NCBI GenBank assembly: GCA_003455655.1
Contig: DMQP01000132.1
Span: 1-26,958, forward strand
Direction: 5' to 3'
Source: Treponema sp.
Lineage (GTDB): Bacteria > Spirochaetota > Spirochaetia > Treponematales > Treponemataceae
Length of the DNA: 26,958 bases
This document shows, in pieces, positions 15,144-24,061 of the stretch; the first letter of the stretch is position 1, and the number at the start of each line of letters is the position of its first letter. The notes beneath the pieces are model-generated. The model saw only the letters and a list, made by a program, of their open reading frames with translations. It had not been told where the DNA came from and made no database searches. Position numbers and translations under genes: made by a program.

Positions 15144-16250
15144 CTAAAAGTCTTTGTCGCCTTTTTCGCCCATACGCTTCCGGTAGAAGAAATGAATCAT
15201 ACTGAAAATAATGGCCATAAAGAGAAGTGCAGTAAGCATAAGAACTACGGCATTGTATCCACGCAAGTACATTGCAATACAACTTATAACACAAAGACAG
15301 AACTGCAAAAGTAAAAGCATAAAGAGTGCCTGTTTTACGGTTAGTCCTAAATACAAAAGTTTGTGATGCAAATGTGCACGGTCAGCAGACATTATGCTTC
15401 TGTGTTCACGGGTGCGTCTCCAAATTGCGGCAATGCAGTCCATAAGTGGAATAGAAACAAGCACTATCATAATAAAGAACTTATTATATTCAAAGTTTTC
15501 TGTTGTACGGTAAAGTGGAAGAGTTGCAATCATAAAGCCCAAAAACTGACTTCCACCGTCACCCATAAAAATTTTCGCCTTAGGTTTGTTGTACAGTAAA
15601 AAGCCTAAAAGAGCACAAGCAAGTATAAGACACATCGTTGCTGCATGATTTGCAGAAACAGAATAAATAATAGAAAGGGTAAAGACTATCATGCAAGAAA
15701 TGCCACCACACAAACCGTCCATACCGTCAATCAAATTAAATGCATTTATAATTCCAATAATCCACAAAACAGTAAGCACAATGCTCACCGGTTGGGGAAG
15801 CAGAATACCGCCAATACTTCTAAAATAGAATCCAGAAAAAACAATAAGTAAAGACGCAACCACTTGAACTGCAAGTTTTAAAAGAGCGCGCAAGTTAAAT
15901 ATGTCGTCTAAGAGTCCGAACACAAAGATAATGAATCCAGAAACAACAAAGGGAATGGTTGTTTTTAATGCTTCGTGAACATAAAAAGCGTAAACCAAAG
16001 AAACAATACTATAGGCAAATACAAAACCAATGCTTCCCAAACGAGGGATGTTTCCGGAATGAATCTTACGCCCACCAGTGGTATCATAGAGTTTGTATTT
16101 TGAACAAACTTTAATGATAAGGGGAATAAGAAGTGCGGAAATAGCAAAAGAAGCAAGACAAAAAAGCAAAACTCTTGGATTAGAAATAATATATCCGAAG
16201 ATATGCTCAAAATATACGTCAATGGATTGGGTTTGAACACTTACTTCCAT
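15144..16250 (-). CDS. WecA/TagO-type polyprenyl-phosphate HexNAc-1-phosphate transferase
   Basis: The 368-residue polytopic membrane enzyme belongs to the MraY/WecA family, which moves a sugar-1-phosphate from a UDP-sugar to undecaprenyl phosphate at the cytoplasmic face. Family motifs in order are RKIHSGNIPRLG (61-72), the Mg-binding LLDDIFNL (about 113-120), NLIDGMDGLCGG (about 170-181), FMGDGGSQFLGF (about 229-240) and the histidine motif DRAHLHHKLL. The RAHLHH form and the IDGMDGL loop fit the WecA/TagO/WbpL side rather than MraY, so it probably initiates a surface or wall-linked glycan, not lipid I. Start ATG has GGAG nine bases upstream. It lies between an exported protein and metG. 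Confidence 0.88.
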   Translation of the reverse strand: MEVSVQTQSIDVYFEHIFGYIISNPRVLLFCLASFAISALLIPLIIKVCSKYKLYDTTGGRKIHSGNIPRLGSIGFVFAYSIVSLVYAFYVHEALKTTIPFVVSGFIIFVFGLLDDIFNLRALLKLAVQVVASLLIVFSGFYFRSIGGILLPQPVSIVLTVLWIIGIINAFNLIDGMDGLCGGISCMIVFTLSIIYSVSANHAATMCLILACALLGFLLYNKPKAKIFMGDGGSQFLGFMIATLPLYRTTENFEYNKFFIMIVLVSIPLMDCIAAIWRRTREHRSIMSADRAHLHHKLLYLGLTVKQALFMLLLLQFCLCVISCIAMYLRGYNAVVLMLTALLFMAIIFSMIHFFYRKRMGEKGDKDF

Positions 16251-16268
16251 ACAGCTAACTCCATATTC

Positions 16269-16297
16269 AGTATATCTTATAGTTTGCCTTTACGCAA
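16269..16297 (-). promoter_or_regulatory. promoter of the WecA-like gene
   Basis: Minus strand TTGCGT (16297-16292), 17 bp and TATACT (16274-16269) precede a GGAG and the ATG at 16250. The predicted leader is about 12-15 bases and includes the ribosome binding site, unlike the metG arrangement. Confidence 0.5.
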
Positions 16298-16302
16298 TAC
16301 AA

Positions 16303-17043
16303 TTATAAACCAGACTCTTGCAGTTTCTCAAAGAAGAAATTACAGAAAGTCTTAATGCGGTTCATAAAGGACAGTTCAACACGGTCGCGAATAAATGAAA
16401 AAGTAGGTGCATTAACGGCGCCAATTCCGTAGAAGACTAAATTATCTCCATCACGGAAAATAACAATGATGCTTCTCATGTTGTTTTTGTTTACACAGGT
16501 TATGCCACTGTATTTAACTTTGCTTGCATTCTTTGATTCGTAATAATAGCTTTCTGGCTGAACTTCTGTGTGAATGTCTGTAGTTATAATGCCAAAGGGT
16601 TCCATATATAAGTCTGCCAATGCGTTTGTACCTTCACTACTACGAACAAAAGATTTAATATCGGCAGAAGCATACAAGTCAACCCAAATGCCATTGTGTT
16701 CACTGTAGTAGGGAATACCCACATACGAGTTAATGTCTGTAACCAAATCTTCAAACTGTTCAATTGCTTCAGGCTTGTAGGGACGAACCAAAACTATTTC
16801 CGCAAGATATGCTGGTCTTACAGCCTTTGCAGTATCTAAAGCCTTTTGAACGGTGGGATTTACGGCATTTACACACAATTTTGACACAGAACCGGTATTT
16901 CGAATAAGAACTTCTCCGTTGGCAATTTTCTGCTGTTCTTCTTCAGTCAAGTTTGCGTTAAAAGCAGACTGAGCATGTACACTTACAGAAGAGAATAAAA
17001 TAAATACTGCGACGCTAAAAAAAGCAAGTTTAGAACGTAACAT
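16303..17043 (-). CDS. exported protein of unknown function
   Basis: The ATG at 17043 has GGAGG (17056-17052) at an eight-base spacing and opens directly on a signal peptide; more upstream in-frame ATGs would add a charged extension, so they are rejected. The 246-residue protein starts MLRSKL, has a hydrophobic core to about residue 20 and a type I cleavage site after VHA (24). There is no lipobox cysteine. The mature part (about 222 residues) holds IVLVRPYKPEAIEQF and a C-terminal amphipathic region with aromatic residues (FCNFFFEKLQ). It resembles small conserved treponemal periplasmic proteins I cannot name with certainty. It diverges from the aminotransferase gene and precedes the WecA-like gene by 52 bp. 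Confidence 0.75.
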   Translation of the reverse strand: MLRSKLAFFSVAVFILFSSVSVHAQSAFNANLTEEEQQKIANGEVLIRNTGSVSKLCVNAVNPTVQKALDTAKAVRPAYLAEIVLVRPYKPEAIEQFEDLVTDINSYVGIPYYSEHNGIWVDLYASADIKSFVRSSEGTNALADLYMEPFGIITTDIHTEVQPESYYYESKNASKVKYSGITCVNKNNMRSIIVIFRDGDNLVFYGIGAVNAPTFSFIRDRVELSFMNRIKTFCNFFFEKLQESGL

Positions 17044-17064
17044 CAGCATTACCTCCGTTTTCAT

Positions 17065-17093
17065 TTGAATAAACACCAAAGCTGTGTTATAAT
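17065..17093 (+). promoter_or_regulatory. promoter of the aminotransferase-glgA unit
   Basis: TTGAAT (17065-17070), a 17-bp spacer and a perfect TATAAT (17088-17093) are visible. The ATG at 17134 is about 34 bases past the predicted start and is preceded by AGGGGG. The -35 box lies just upstream of the divergent exported-protein gene's ribosome binding site, so the two promoters share a 90-bp region. Confidence 0.6.
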
Positions 17094-17133
17094 TACATAA
17101 TTATTTTGGTATTATACAAAAAAAGGGGGAAAA

Positions 17134-18330
17134 ATGCCAGTTTCAGCATACATTTATTCGCAGATGACCAGCCCACAGGCAGGGGTTATCCGACGTATGT
17201 TTGAGGAGGGAATAAAACTTAAGGCAATACATGGAGCAGACAATGTATTCGACTTTAGCCTGGGTAATCCCGATCTGGACCCGCCCGATTCCGTTTGTAA
17301 CGAAATAGAACGCTTGGCAAAAGACCGAAGTAAAAATGTTCACGGCTATATGCCCAACGCAGGCTACATGGAAGCTCGAGAAGCAATGGCTCAAAAAACA
17401 GCAGAAGAACAGGGCCTTTCTGTTAGTGCAGACTGTGTGGTTATGTCTGTAGGAGCAGCAGGAGCTTTAAACTGTGTATTCAAAGCACTTTTGCAAGAAG
17501 GCGACACCGTTATAGTTCCCGCACCATTTTTTGCAGAATACCGTCATTATGTGCATAACTTTGGAGGAACTTTGGTTGAAGTTCCCTGTACCGAAGATTT
17601 TTCACTTGATATTGATGCCATAGAAAAAGCGCTAAGCCCCAAAACGGCAGCTGTTCTTATAAACAGCCCCAACAATCCCACAGGACGCATTTACACGCAA
17701 AACGAAATTGACCGCCTTGCACAGGTTCTTGATAAGCACGCAAAAAAATGTGGACGAAAGCCCTATCTTATTTGCGATGAACCCTACCGTGCCATTACTT
17801 ACGATGGAGCGTCAGTTGCGTCTGCATTTAAAGCCTATGACAGTTCTATTGTGGTAACTTCTTTTGCAAAAAATCTAAGTCTTCCTGGAGAACGAGTAGG
17901 CTACATTTGTGTAAATCCCGCTTGTCCAGACAAAGCAGATGTTGTTGCAGCTTGTATTTTTACAACTCGCATTTTAGGTTTTGTAAATGCACCAGCTCTT
18001 TTTCAAAAAGTGGTTGCTCATTCTTGGAATGCAAAAGTTGACTATTCACTCTATGAAAAAAGACGCAATATGCTGATGCAAAATCTTGACCAAGCAGGCA
18101 TTCACTATGTGCGCCCTCAGGGAGCATTTTACTTGTGGTGTAAAGTTCCAGATGCCTATAAGGGAGATGATATGGCTTTTTGCGAACATTTGAAAAAACA
18201 TTTAATTCTTGCAGCTCCTGGAAGTGGATTCGGCGGAAAGGGTTATTTCCGACTTGCATACTGTGTAAGTGAAAAAAGCATAGCAGGTTCAAAAGCAGCC
18301 TTTATTGCGGCTGTCAAAGACCTGCACTAA
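17134..18330 (+). CDS. PLP-dependent class I/II aminotransferase
   Basis: The 398-residue fold-type I enzyme moves amino groups between an amino acid and a 2-oxo acid in the cytoplasm. Visible features are FSLGNPD (41-47), NSPNNPTGRIY (177-187), the PLP-binding DEPY (215-218), SFAKNLSLPGERVGY with the Schiff-base Lys246 (243-257), and YFRLAYC near the C-terminus with the carboxylate-binding arginine. These are typical of the aspartate/alanine/aromatic group; the exact donor cannot be fixed. Start is supported by AGGGGG at an eight- to ten-base spacing and a good promoter. glgA follows after 13 bases, so both are probably cotranscribed, linking amino-nitrogen metabolism and carbon storage by position only. 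Confidence 0.92.
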   Translation: MPVSAYIYSQMTSPQAGVIRRMFEEGIKLKAIHGADNVFDFSLGNPDLDPPDSVCNEIERLAKDRSKNVHGYMPNAGYMEAREAMAQKTAEEQGLSVSADCVVMSVGAAGALNCVFKALLQEGDTVIVPAPFFAEYRHYVHNFGGTLVEVPCTEDFSLDIDAIEKALSPKTAAVLINSPNNPTGRIYTQNEIDRLAQVLDKHAKKCGRKPYLICDEPYRAITYDGASVASAFKAYDSSIVVTSFAKNLSLPGERVGYICVNPACPDKADVVAACIFTTRILGFVNAPALFQKVVAHSWNAKVDYSLYEKRRNMLMQNLDQAGIHYVRPQGAFYLWCKVPDAYKGDDMAFCEHLKKHLILAAPGSGFGGKGYFRLAYCVSEKSIAGSKAAFIAAVKDLH

Positions 18331-18343
18331 TTTGGAGGCATAT

Positions 18344-19819
18344 ATGAAAATTCTTATGGTAAGCGCAGAGGCAGTTCCCTTTGCAAAGACAGGCGGACTT
18401 GCAGATGCAGTCAGTGCTTTGGCAATAGAACTTACAAATATGGGCCACGATGTAAAAATTGTGATTCCCCGTTACTATAAAATTGACCGTTCTAAACTAG
18501 AACAGCTTGAAGGACCTATGGCAGTTGCAGCAGGTCAAGTTGAAACATGGACAGCAGTCTATAAAACAGCAATGCCAGGTTGTCCCAAACTTCCAGTGTA
18601 CTTTATTGATCACGAAGGATGCTTTGGTCGTGATGGCATTTATGGAACACGAAGCGAAAGTGATTTTCATGACAATCCATATCGTTTTGCCGTTTTGTGT
18701 CACGGAGCTTTCCAACTGTGTCGCAAATTAGGTTGGTACCCCGATATTGTACATGCACATGACTGGTCTGCCTGTCTTGCTCCTGTACTGTTAAAGCATG
18801 TGTGTCGTTTCTGCGGTTTTGAAAAAACAGCAAGCGTTCTCACCATTCACAACCAAGGCTATCAGGGGCAGTATGGAAAAGATCAGTTCCCTGCTTTGGG
18901 TATTGACTGGGGCTTATATTATGGTGCTGGACTTGAACACGAAGGTGGAATCAATTTCTTGCAAGGTGGAGTTTCTTCTGCAGACATGATTACAACGGTG
19001 TCTCCAACTTATGCAGCAGAAATTCAAACTAAGGAAGGTGGCTTTGGCATGGACGGACTTTTGCGTGTTCGTCACGATGTTATAAGAGGAATTGTAAACG
19101 GTGCAGATACCAGTCAGTGGAATCCACAAGTAGATAAACGAATTCCCTTTAACTATTCTGTCAAAGACATGAGCGGAAAAGCAAAGTGTAAAGAAGAACT
19201 GCAAAAAAGAATGGGTCTTCCTGTACGCCCAGAAGTTCCTGTCATAGGCATGGTAACTCGCCTTGTAGATCAAAAAGGTATTGCAGAAGTCTTTGCTCCC
19301 ACTTACGGTTCTCTCTATCAGATATGTTCAGAAATGGACATTCAGTTTGTTGTTTTGGGTAGTGGAGAAAAATGGTGTGAAGCAGAAATAAATGCCTTGC
19401 AATCTAAACTAGGTAACATGCGCGCATACATTGGATATGACGAAAACTTAAGTCACCTCATAGAAGCAGGTAGCGACTTCTTCCTTATGCCTTCTCGCTA
19501 TGAACCTTGTGGACTTAACCAAATTTATTCTATGCTGTATGGAACACTTCCCATTGTTCGTAGAACTGGTGGTCTTGCAGATACAGTACAAAACTACAAT
19601 CAGGAAACAGGTGAGGGCACAGGCTTTATGTTTGATCAGCTAACACCTCGTTCCATTTATGACACTGTAGGTTGGGCTGTTTGGGCATACTACAACCGTA
19701 AAGAACACATCAAAAAAATGCAGCAAAAGGGAATGCAAAGTTACTTTGGTTGGGATCTTGCTGCAAAACAGTACCTCGATGTTTACAAAGAGGCACTGTA
19801 TCGCGGTTGCGGAATCTAA
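18344..19819 (+). CDS. glgA: glycogen (starch) synthase, ADP-glucose type (GT5)
   Basis: The 491-residue cytoplasmic enzyme elongates alpha-1,4-glucan from ADP-glucose. The N-terminal KTGGLADAV (14-22) is the ADP-glucose-binding KxGGL motif. HAHDWS and TIHNQGYQG follow in the first Rossmann domain. The C-terminal domain has LVDQKGI and SRYEPCGLNQIYSM with the conserved Glu of the EX7E region, followed by RRTGGLADTV. Start is the ATG at 18344 with TTTGGAGG five bases upstream; a longer in-frame ORF from 18305 lies inside the aminotransferase gene and is rejected. Length matches bacterial GlgA. The stop abuts the stop of the convergent beta-propeller gene with no intervening base and no terminator hairpin. 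Confidence 0.96.
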   Translation: MKILMVSAEAVPFAKTGGLADAVSALAIELTNMGHDVKIVIPRYYKIDRSKLEQLEGPMAVAAGQVETWTAVYKTAMPGCPKLPVYFIDHEGCFGRDGIYGTRSESDFHDNPYRFAVLCHGAFQLCRKLGWYPDIVHAHDWSACLAPVLLKHVCRFCGFEKTASVLTIHNQGYQGQYGKDQFPALGIDWGLYYGAGLEHEGGINFLQGGVSSADMITTVSPTYAAEIQTKEGGFGMDGLLRVRHDVIRGIVNGADTSQWNPQVDKRIPFNYSVKDMSGKAKCKEELQKRMGLPVRPEVPVIGMVTRLVDQKGIAEVFAPTYGSLYQICSEMDIQFVVLGSGEKWCEAEINALQSKLGNMRAYIGYDENLSHLIEAGSDFFLMPSRYEPCGLNQIYSMLYGTLPIVRRTGGLADTVQNYNQETGEGTGFMFDQLTPRSIYDTVGWAVWAYYNRKEHIKKMQQKGMQSYFGWDLAAKQYLDVYKEALYRGCGI

Positions 19820-21784
19820 TTACTTCCAGTTTCCAGAGCGTAAGAGCACACGGTCAGCAAGCACTGCCTGTGTGTTCAAGTTATACCAAGTAACACTACC
19901 GTCAGAGTTAAGAACTGCCAGCTTATCTGAAAGCGGGCACACTTTGACGGCCATTGCAGAAGAACGTTTGTACTGCATGTTACGCTTTGACTTCAAGTTA
20001 CACGCATACACAACTGTCTTTCCTATGTTGGTAAACAAAACAGGTGTACTCAAAGAAGTAAAGGCTGTTGTATCTTCATCTGGATAGGTGAGAATGTATG
20101 ATATTGTTTTTGTAAGCGGATTAAATGAGAATGTTCTTGTTATAGCGTCTTCTTCTTGAGCAGAAATAACAATTCCGTACAGCATCGCAGCATTGGTTTC
20201 AGCATTGTCAAAATCATAACTGAGAGAGAACACAACACTTCCGTCAATTGAAAGCGGAACAGTTTCCATTGTCTTTATGTTTACCGAAATAAGGGCGCTG
20301 TCTGTTTGGTTAGAGCGCGTTTTTGCAACATAGAGTTCTGACGAGTTAATGAGTACCGCATCTTGAATTGATGTTCCCGAATATATTTCGCTATTGCGTC
20401 CTGTTTTCAAATCATACAAACCAACAGAAGAGTTACCCTGAATGTAAACCAACTGATCTCCAAAGAGACGAACATTTTGTAAATCGGTTGTGGGTGTAAA
20501 CAAAGTAAGTGGAGAAGACTCTGAACCTAACTGAATGCGCTGCACTGCACGACGAGTTCCCTTAGACCATACAATAACGCTGTCTCCGTACAGTTCAAAA
20601 TTCGTCTGACCGTTTGCGTTTAAAGCAACACTAACACTTTCGTTTGCATCGTATGAAGTACGATAGATTGCATTGTTTGTAAGACAGTACAAAGTGTTTT
20701 CGTTTCCCACAATGTCATAGACTTTTTCGAATTCAATTTCAGTCATTGCAGAAAGTGTATACTTTTCAGATTCAGGAATGTCAGTCATAATGCAAATGTT
20801 ACCGCTTGAAGTTCCTAAAACAATTTGTCCGTTAACTTTTGCAACAGCAGTAAATGTTTCGCGAGAAGTCAAACCGGTGAATGTTTTTACCACAAGTGGA
20901 GCAGGAGGATTATAAACTTTCGAGTAAGGAGCAGAAAGCTGATCTTCAAGCGTTTGATTGTCGACTAATCTGAGTGAATAATCTTTTCCGTCGTAGGTTA
21001 TAAAATACAAACCTTCTCCTTGTTCAGTAATTGATGTACAGATGTAAGGGTTACGGGCTGTATAAGCTGCAATAACAGTTCCCTTTGTTGCGTCAAAGAC
21101 TAAAAGAGAATTATCTTTTACACCAGCAAAAAATCGGTTTGGCTGACTGGGAGTTCCAAACAATATGGGTTGATCCATACGGGCTTCTACAGAAAACTTT
21201 GCTTTCTGTTTGTTAGCTGACATGTCGTAGTAGGTAAGAGAGCCTGTAATGGAATACATAATTGCTGTCTTTTCAGAATCACTGGTGCGCATCATTGAAG
21301 AAATAGCAGGAACTTCTGTTATAGTACGAACACGAGAACCTGTTTTTGCATTAAACAAAAAAGTTCCATTTACGGCAGCCGTACTAACCATAAGATATGT
21401 TCCTTTTGCAGAAAAACTAATTGCAGTAACGGTGTCTGTAAAACGCTTGCTGTATTTACGAGTGAATGTAGTCCACGACCATACACTTACACGATTGATA
21501 GCGGCACCATCTGTTTCATAAATGGCAATTTCATTTGTTGCTTTATTGTAAGCAATCATTTTGATTGAAAGGTCACTCATCTGAAAATGCTGACCCATTC
21601 CGTTTTCATTCCAGCGAATAACAAAGCCATCTTGACCAGCAGAGAAAAAACCACTGTTGTCCGCTGCACACAAAGCAGTGACAGAACTTTCATGTCCTTG
21701 TGTAGAAAGACGAGCCTGAGAATACATTACAGCAGGGCTCAGTAAAAGTAAAACTAAGGTGGCAAAAAACTTTGCATGTTTCAT
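19820..21784 (-). CDS. exported WD40-like beta-propeller protein
   Basis: The 654-residue protein starts with a signal peptide (MKHAKFF, hydrophobic core to about 20) and a probable cleavage after YSQA (24). The mature part opens with a WD40-type blade, HESSVTALCAADNSG, then FSAGQDGFVIRWN. Further blades follow along the length, often with ISFSAKGTYL-like or YDLKTGR-like turns, so one or two seven- to eight-bladed propellers are likely. It ends in a last blade with LAVLNSDGSVTWYNL. No enzyme motif or lipobox is present, so it is probably periplasmic with a binding or scaffolding role. GGAG lies eight bases before the ATG and it has its own promoter, although it sits downstream of rseP on the same strand. 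Confidence 0.82.
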   Translation of the reverse strand: MKHAKFFATLVLLLLSPAVMYSQARLSTQGHESSVTALCAADNSGFFSAGQDGFVIRWNENGMGQHFQMSDLSIKMIAYNKATNEIAIYETDGAAINRVSVWSWTTFTRKYSKRFTDTVTAISFSAKGTYLMVSTAAVNGTFLFNAKTGSRVRTITEVPAISSMMRTSDSEKTAIMYSITGSLTYYDMSANKQKAKFSVEARMDQPILFGTPSQPNRFFAGVKDNSLLVFDATKGTVIAAYTARNPYICTSITEQGEGLYFITYDGKDYSLRLVDNQTLEDQLSAPYSKVYNPPAPLVVKTFTGLTSRETFTAVAKVNGQIVLGTSSGNICIMTDIPESEKYTLSAMTEIEFEKVYDIVGNENTLYCLTNNAIYRTSYDANESVSVALNANGQTNFELYGDSVIVWSKGTRRAVQRIQLGSESSPLTLFTPTTDLQNVRLFGDQLVYIQGNSSVGLYDLKTGRNSEIYSGTSIQDAVLINSSELYVAKTRSNQTDSALISVNIKTMETVPLSIDGSVVFSLSYDFDNAETNAAMLYGIVISAQEEDAITRTFSFNPLTKTISYILTYPDEDTTAFTSLSTPVLFTNIGKTVVYACNLKSKRNMQYKRSSAMAVKVCPLSDKLAVLNSDGSVTWYNLNTQAVLADRVLLRSGNWK

Positions 21785-21814
21785 GGTAGGTCTCCTTTTT
21801 TGGGAACTGTCTCT

Positions 21815-21843
21815 ATAGTATCATAACAACGATTGTGACTCAA
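21815..21843 (-). promoter_or_regulatory. promoter of the beta-propeller gene
   Basis: Minus strand TTGAGT (21843-21838), 17 bp and TACTAT (21820-21815) lie between rseP and the propeller gene. The -35 box starts two bases after the rseP stop codon. The leader would be about 25 bases and contains the GGAG site. Confidence 0.55.
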
Positions 21844-21845
21844 GG

Positions 21846-22955
21846 TTAATGAATAAAGGATTTTATGTCGCAAAAGAGAACAAAGGCAAATAAAGCTGCT
21901 ATAAGCACAATACCAACCATTTGTATATAATACAACACTTTAGGCGGCATTTTTCTACGGGTAACACCTTCAAGTAAAGCAAAAAGAATAAGGGATCCGT
22001 CAAGAACGGGAATAGGAAGCAGATTGGTAAAAAAGAGGGAAACACTTATAAGCGAAAGCCATTCAAGCGTTGAAACAATACCGCTTTTTACTCCCTCAGA
22101 AAATCCTTCTGAAACTGCTGTTCCTAACATAGTCGTTATGCGTACAGGACCAGAAAGGGTTTGTGTAAGGTCTATTCCTTTGAACAAAATCGCAATGCTT
22201 TTTACTGTAACAGAAAGAAAGGTTCCTGTTCTAACAAAAGCTTCTGCAAATGCAGCAAAAATATGTTTAGGCTTAACCGTATGTGCATAAACAGAATCAC
22301 TGTCAGCGACAACTCCTAAAAGATAGGCAGCATCATCCTTGCTAAAAAAAGGTGTCACAGGGAAATCGAGTTTTTTTCCGTCACGTAAAACAGTAACAAG
22401 AATTTCTTTTTCTCCATGCAGTGAAACATAAGAACCTATTTCGTTAAATGCAGAAATTTCGTTACCATCAAGCGCAATAATTGTATCTCCTGAACAAAGA
22501 CCCGCTTCGTGTGCAGCAGAATATGCATTTTCAAAAGCTTCGTCTGCCATAGTAACAGTTGTACCCGCACTGTAGTAGGTATAGCCAGTAAGAGCAATAA
22601 TGGTAAAAGCAATAAATGCAAATAATAAGTTAAAGAGAGGACCTGCAAAACCAATGAGCGCTCGCTTAAAAGGATTTATGCCGTAAAAAGAATCTGAGTC
22701 TGCTTCAATAACAGAACTATTTGAATCCAGGGCTTTTTGATAATCCTGTTCACCTTTCATAGCACAGTATCCGCCAATGGGTATAAGCGACAGACGGTAA
22801 TCAGTTCCCTTGTAAGTGCGATGTAAAAGAACAGGACCCATGCCAACAGAAAAAGCTTCAACTTGTACGCCAAAAATTCTTGCTGCAACAAAATGTCCCA
22901 GTTCATGAAAAAAAACTAAAAAACTTAATCCTAAAATTCCCCAGACTACAAACAT
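21846..22955 (-). CDS. rseP: RseP/site-2-protease family zinc metalloprotease
   Basis: The 369-residue polytopic protease cleaves transmembrane segments of substrates within the membrane. The first helix carries HELGHF (HExxH at 17-21, zinc ligands and catalytic Glu). A central extracytoplasmic PDZ domain includes EAGLCSGDTIIALDGNEI; only one PDZ is evident, as opposed to the two in E. coli RseP. The third metal ligand is in NLLPIPVLDG near the C-terminus. Start ATG has GGAG eight bases upstream and overlaps the dxr end by ten bases. In E. coli the corresponding protease degrades anti-sigma factor RseA and signal peptides; the treponemal substrate is unknown. No bamA follows, unlike in proteobacteria. 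Confidence 0.93.
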   Translation of the reverse strand: MFVVWGILGLSFLVFFHELGHFVAARIFGVQVEAFSVGMGPVLLHRTYKGTDYRLSLIPIGGYCAMKGEQDYQKALDSNSSVIEADSDSFYGINPFKRALIGFAGPLFNLLFAFIAFTIIALTGYTYYSAGTTVTMADEAFENAYSAAHEAGLCSGDTIIALDGNEISAFNEIGSYVSLHGEKEILVTVLRDGKKLDFPVTPFFSKDDAAYLLGVVADSDSVYAHTVKPKHIFAAFAEAFVRTGTFLSVTVKSIAILFKGIDLTQTLSGPVRITTMLGTAVSEGFSEGVKSGIVSTLEWLSLISVSLFFTNLLPIPVLDGSLILFALLEGVTRRKMPPKVLYYIQMVGIVLIAALFAFVLFCDIKSFIH

Positions 22956-24061
22956 TTGTTTTTCTCCTGCAAGTGTTTGACAGCTTCTTGGGCGTAAGCA
23001 CGACTGTGGGCATCTGCTTCCATTACCGCATCAATTGTCTGGGGAACATGCTTCCAGTCATGATTCAAAACATCTTCTACAATATCAGCAATGTTCAAAA
23101 ATCCTATGCGACTTTCCATAAATGCCTGAACCGCAATTTCATTTGCTGCATTATATGCAATCGTTGCCATTCCTCCTGTACGGGCAGCTTCGTAGGCAAG
23201 TGGTAACATTTTAAATATGTCTGTTCGTGGTGCAAAAAAAGACATTTCTGTTCCCGCAAGAGTAAAAGGCTTCAAATACGAAGATTGCATGTCTGGCCAA
23301 GTAAGTGCATTTTGAATGGGATGTCTCATGTCAGGCTCTGAAATTTGAGCATAGAGCATTCCGTCTTTTGTTCGAACTAAAGAATGAACTAAACTTTGTG
23401 GATGAACAACAACCGTTACTTGTGAACTTTGCATGTCAAAGAGTCTACAAGCTTCAATTACTTCAAGACCTTTATTTGCAAGAGATGCACTGTCTATCGT
23501 TATTTTAGGTCCCATTTGCCAAGTGGGGTGTTTAAGTGCTTGAGAAAGACTTACGGTCTTAAGTTCTTCTTTTGACCATGTTCTAAAAGGGCCACCGCTT
23601 GCAGTTATAACTAACTCGCTTACATTGTGAGCTTTCGCTTGATTGATAAGACAAAAAACGGCACTGTGTTCAGAATCTACGGGAATAATCGAAGCATTAT
23701 TTTTTTGAGCAAGCGCTTTAACTAAATCCCATGCCATAACAACGGTCTCTTTGTTTGCAAGCGCAAGAGAAATACCTCTGTCTAAAACCATAACAGAAGG
23801 TTCAAGGCCTGCACTTCCTGCAACACCGTTTACCGCAATGTCTGCTTTTGCAACATCTAACAAACGAGCAAGACCTTCTTTTCCTTCTTCCGAATACAAA
23901 GTACCTGGGCAATGGAATTCATCACATAATTTTTGAAGAGCTGCTTTATTTGTTCCACAGGAAAGACCAACAAGCGTAAACTGCTGTGGACAGTGGCGAA
24001 TTATATCCAGCGTTTGAGAACCTATGGAACCAGTGCAACCGAGCACAAGTACACGTTTCAT
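22946..24061 (-). CDS. dxr: 1-deoxy-D-xylulose 5-phosphate reductoisomerase
   Basis: The 371-residue cytoplasmic enzyme makes 2-C-methyl-D-erythritol 4-phosphate with NADPH, the committed step of the MEP isoprenoid pathway. The N-terminal LGCTGSIGSQTLDI is the NADPH dinucleotide loop. PVDSEHSAVF carries the metal-binding Asp and Glu. TASGGPF, KITIDSASLANKGLEVIEA, VHPQS and the late AANEIAV complete the substrate site. It starts in an ATGA overlap with cdsA and runs ten bases into rseP. Its product feeds the substrate of uppS, two genes upstream, so the cluster joins precursor and polyprenyl synthesis. Confidence 0.96.
   Translation of the reverse strand: MKRVLVLGCTGSIGSQTLDIIRHCPQQFTLVGLSCGTNKAALQKLCDEFHCPGTLYSEEGKEGLARLLDVAKADIAVNGVAGSAGLEPSVMVLDRGISLALANKETVVMAWDLVKALAQKNNASIIPVDSEHSAVFCLINQAKAHNVSELVITASGGPFRTWSKEELKTVSLSQALKHPTWQMGPKITIDSASLANKGLEVIEACRLFDMQSSQVTVVVHPQSLVHSLVRTKDGMLYAQISEPDMRHPIQNALTWPDMQSSYLKPFTLAGTEMSFFAPRTDIFKMLPLAYEAARTGGMATIAYNAANEIAVQAFMESRIGFLNIADIVEDVLNHDWKHVPQTIDAVMEADAHSRAYAQEAVKHLQEKNKCL

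Noticed and set aside
17044..17133. A defined promoter for the exported 246-aa gene
   Set aside because: Minus-strand TATAAT (17116-17111) and TATAAC (17091-17086) occur, but neither has an acceptable -35 box; not listed as a feature.
18305..18343. Upstream extension of glgA starting inside the aminotransferase gene
   Set aside because: The ATG at 18344 has TTTGGAGG at ideal spacing and starts the conserved MKILMVSAEA.
19820..21784. Lipoprotein status of the propeller protein
   Set aside because: There is no cysteine near the end of the signal peptide; an SPI-type site after YSQA fits better.
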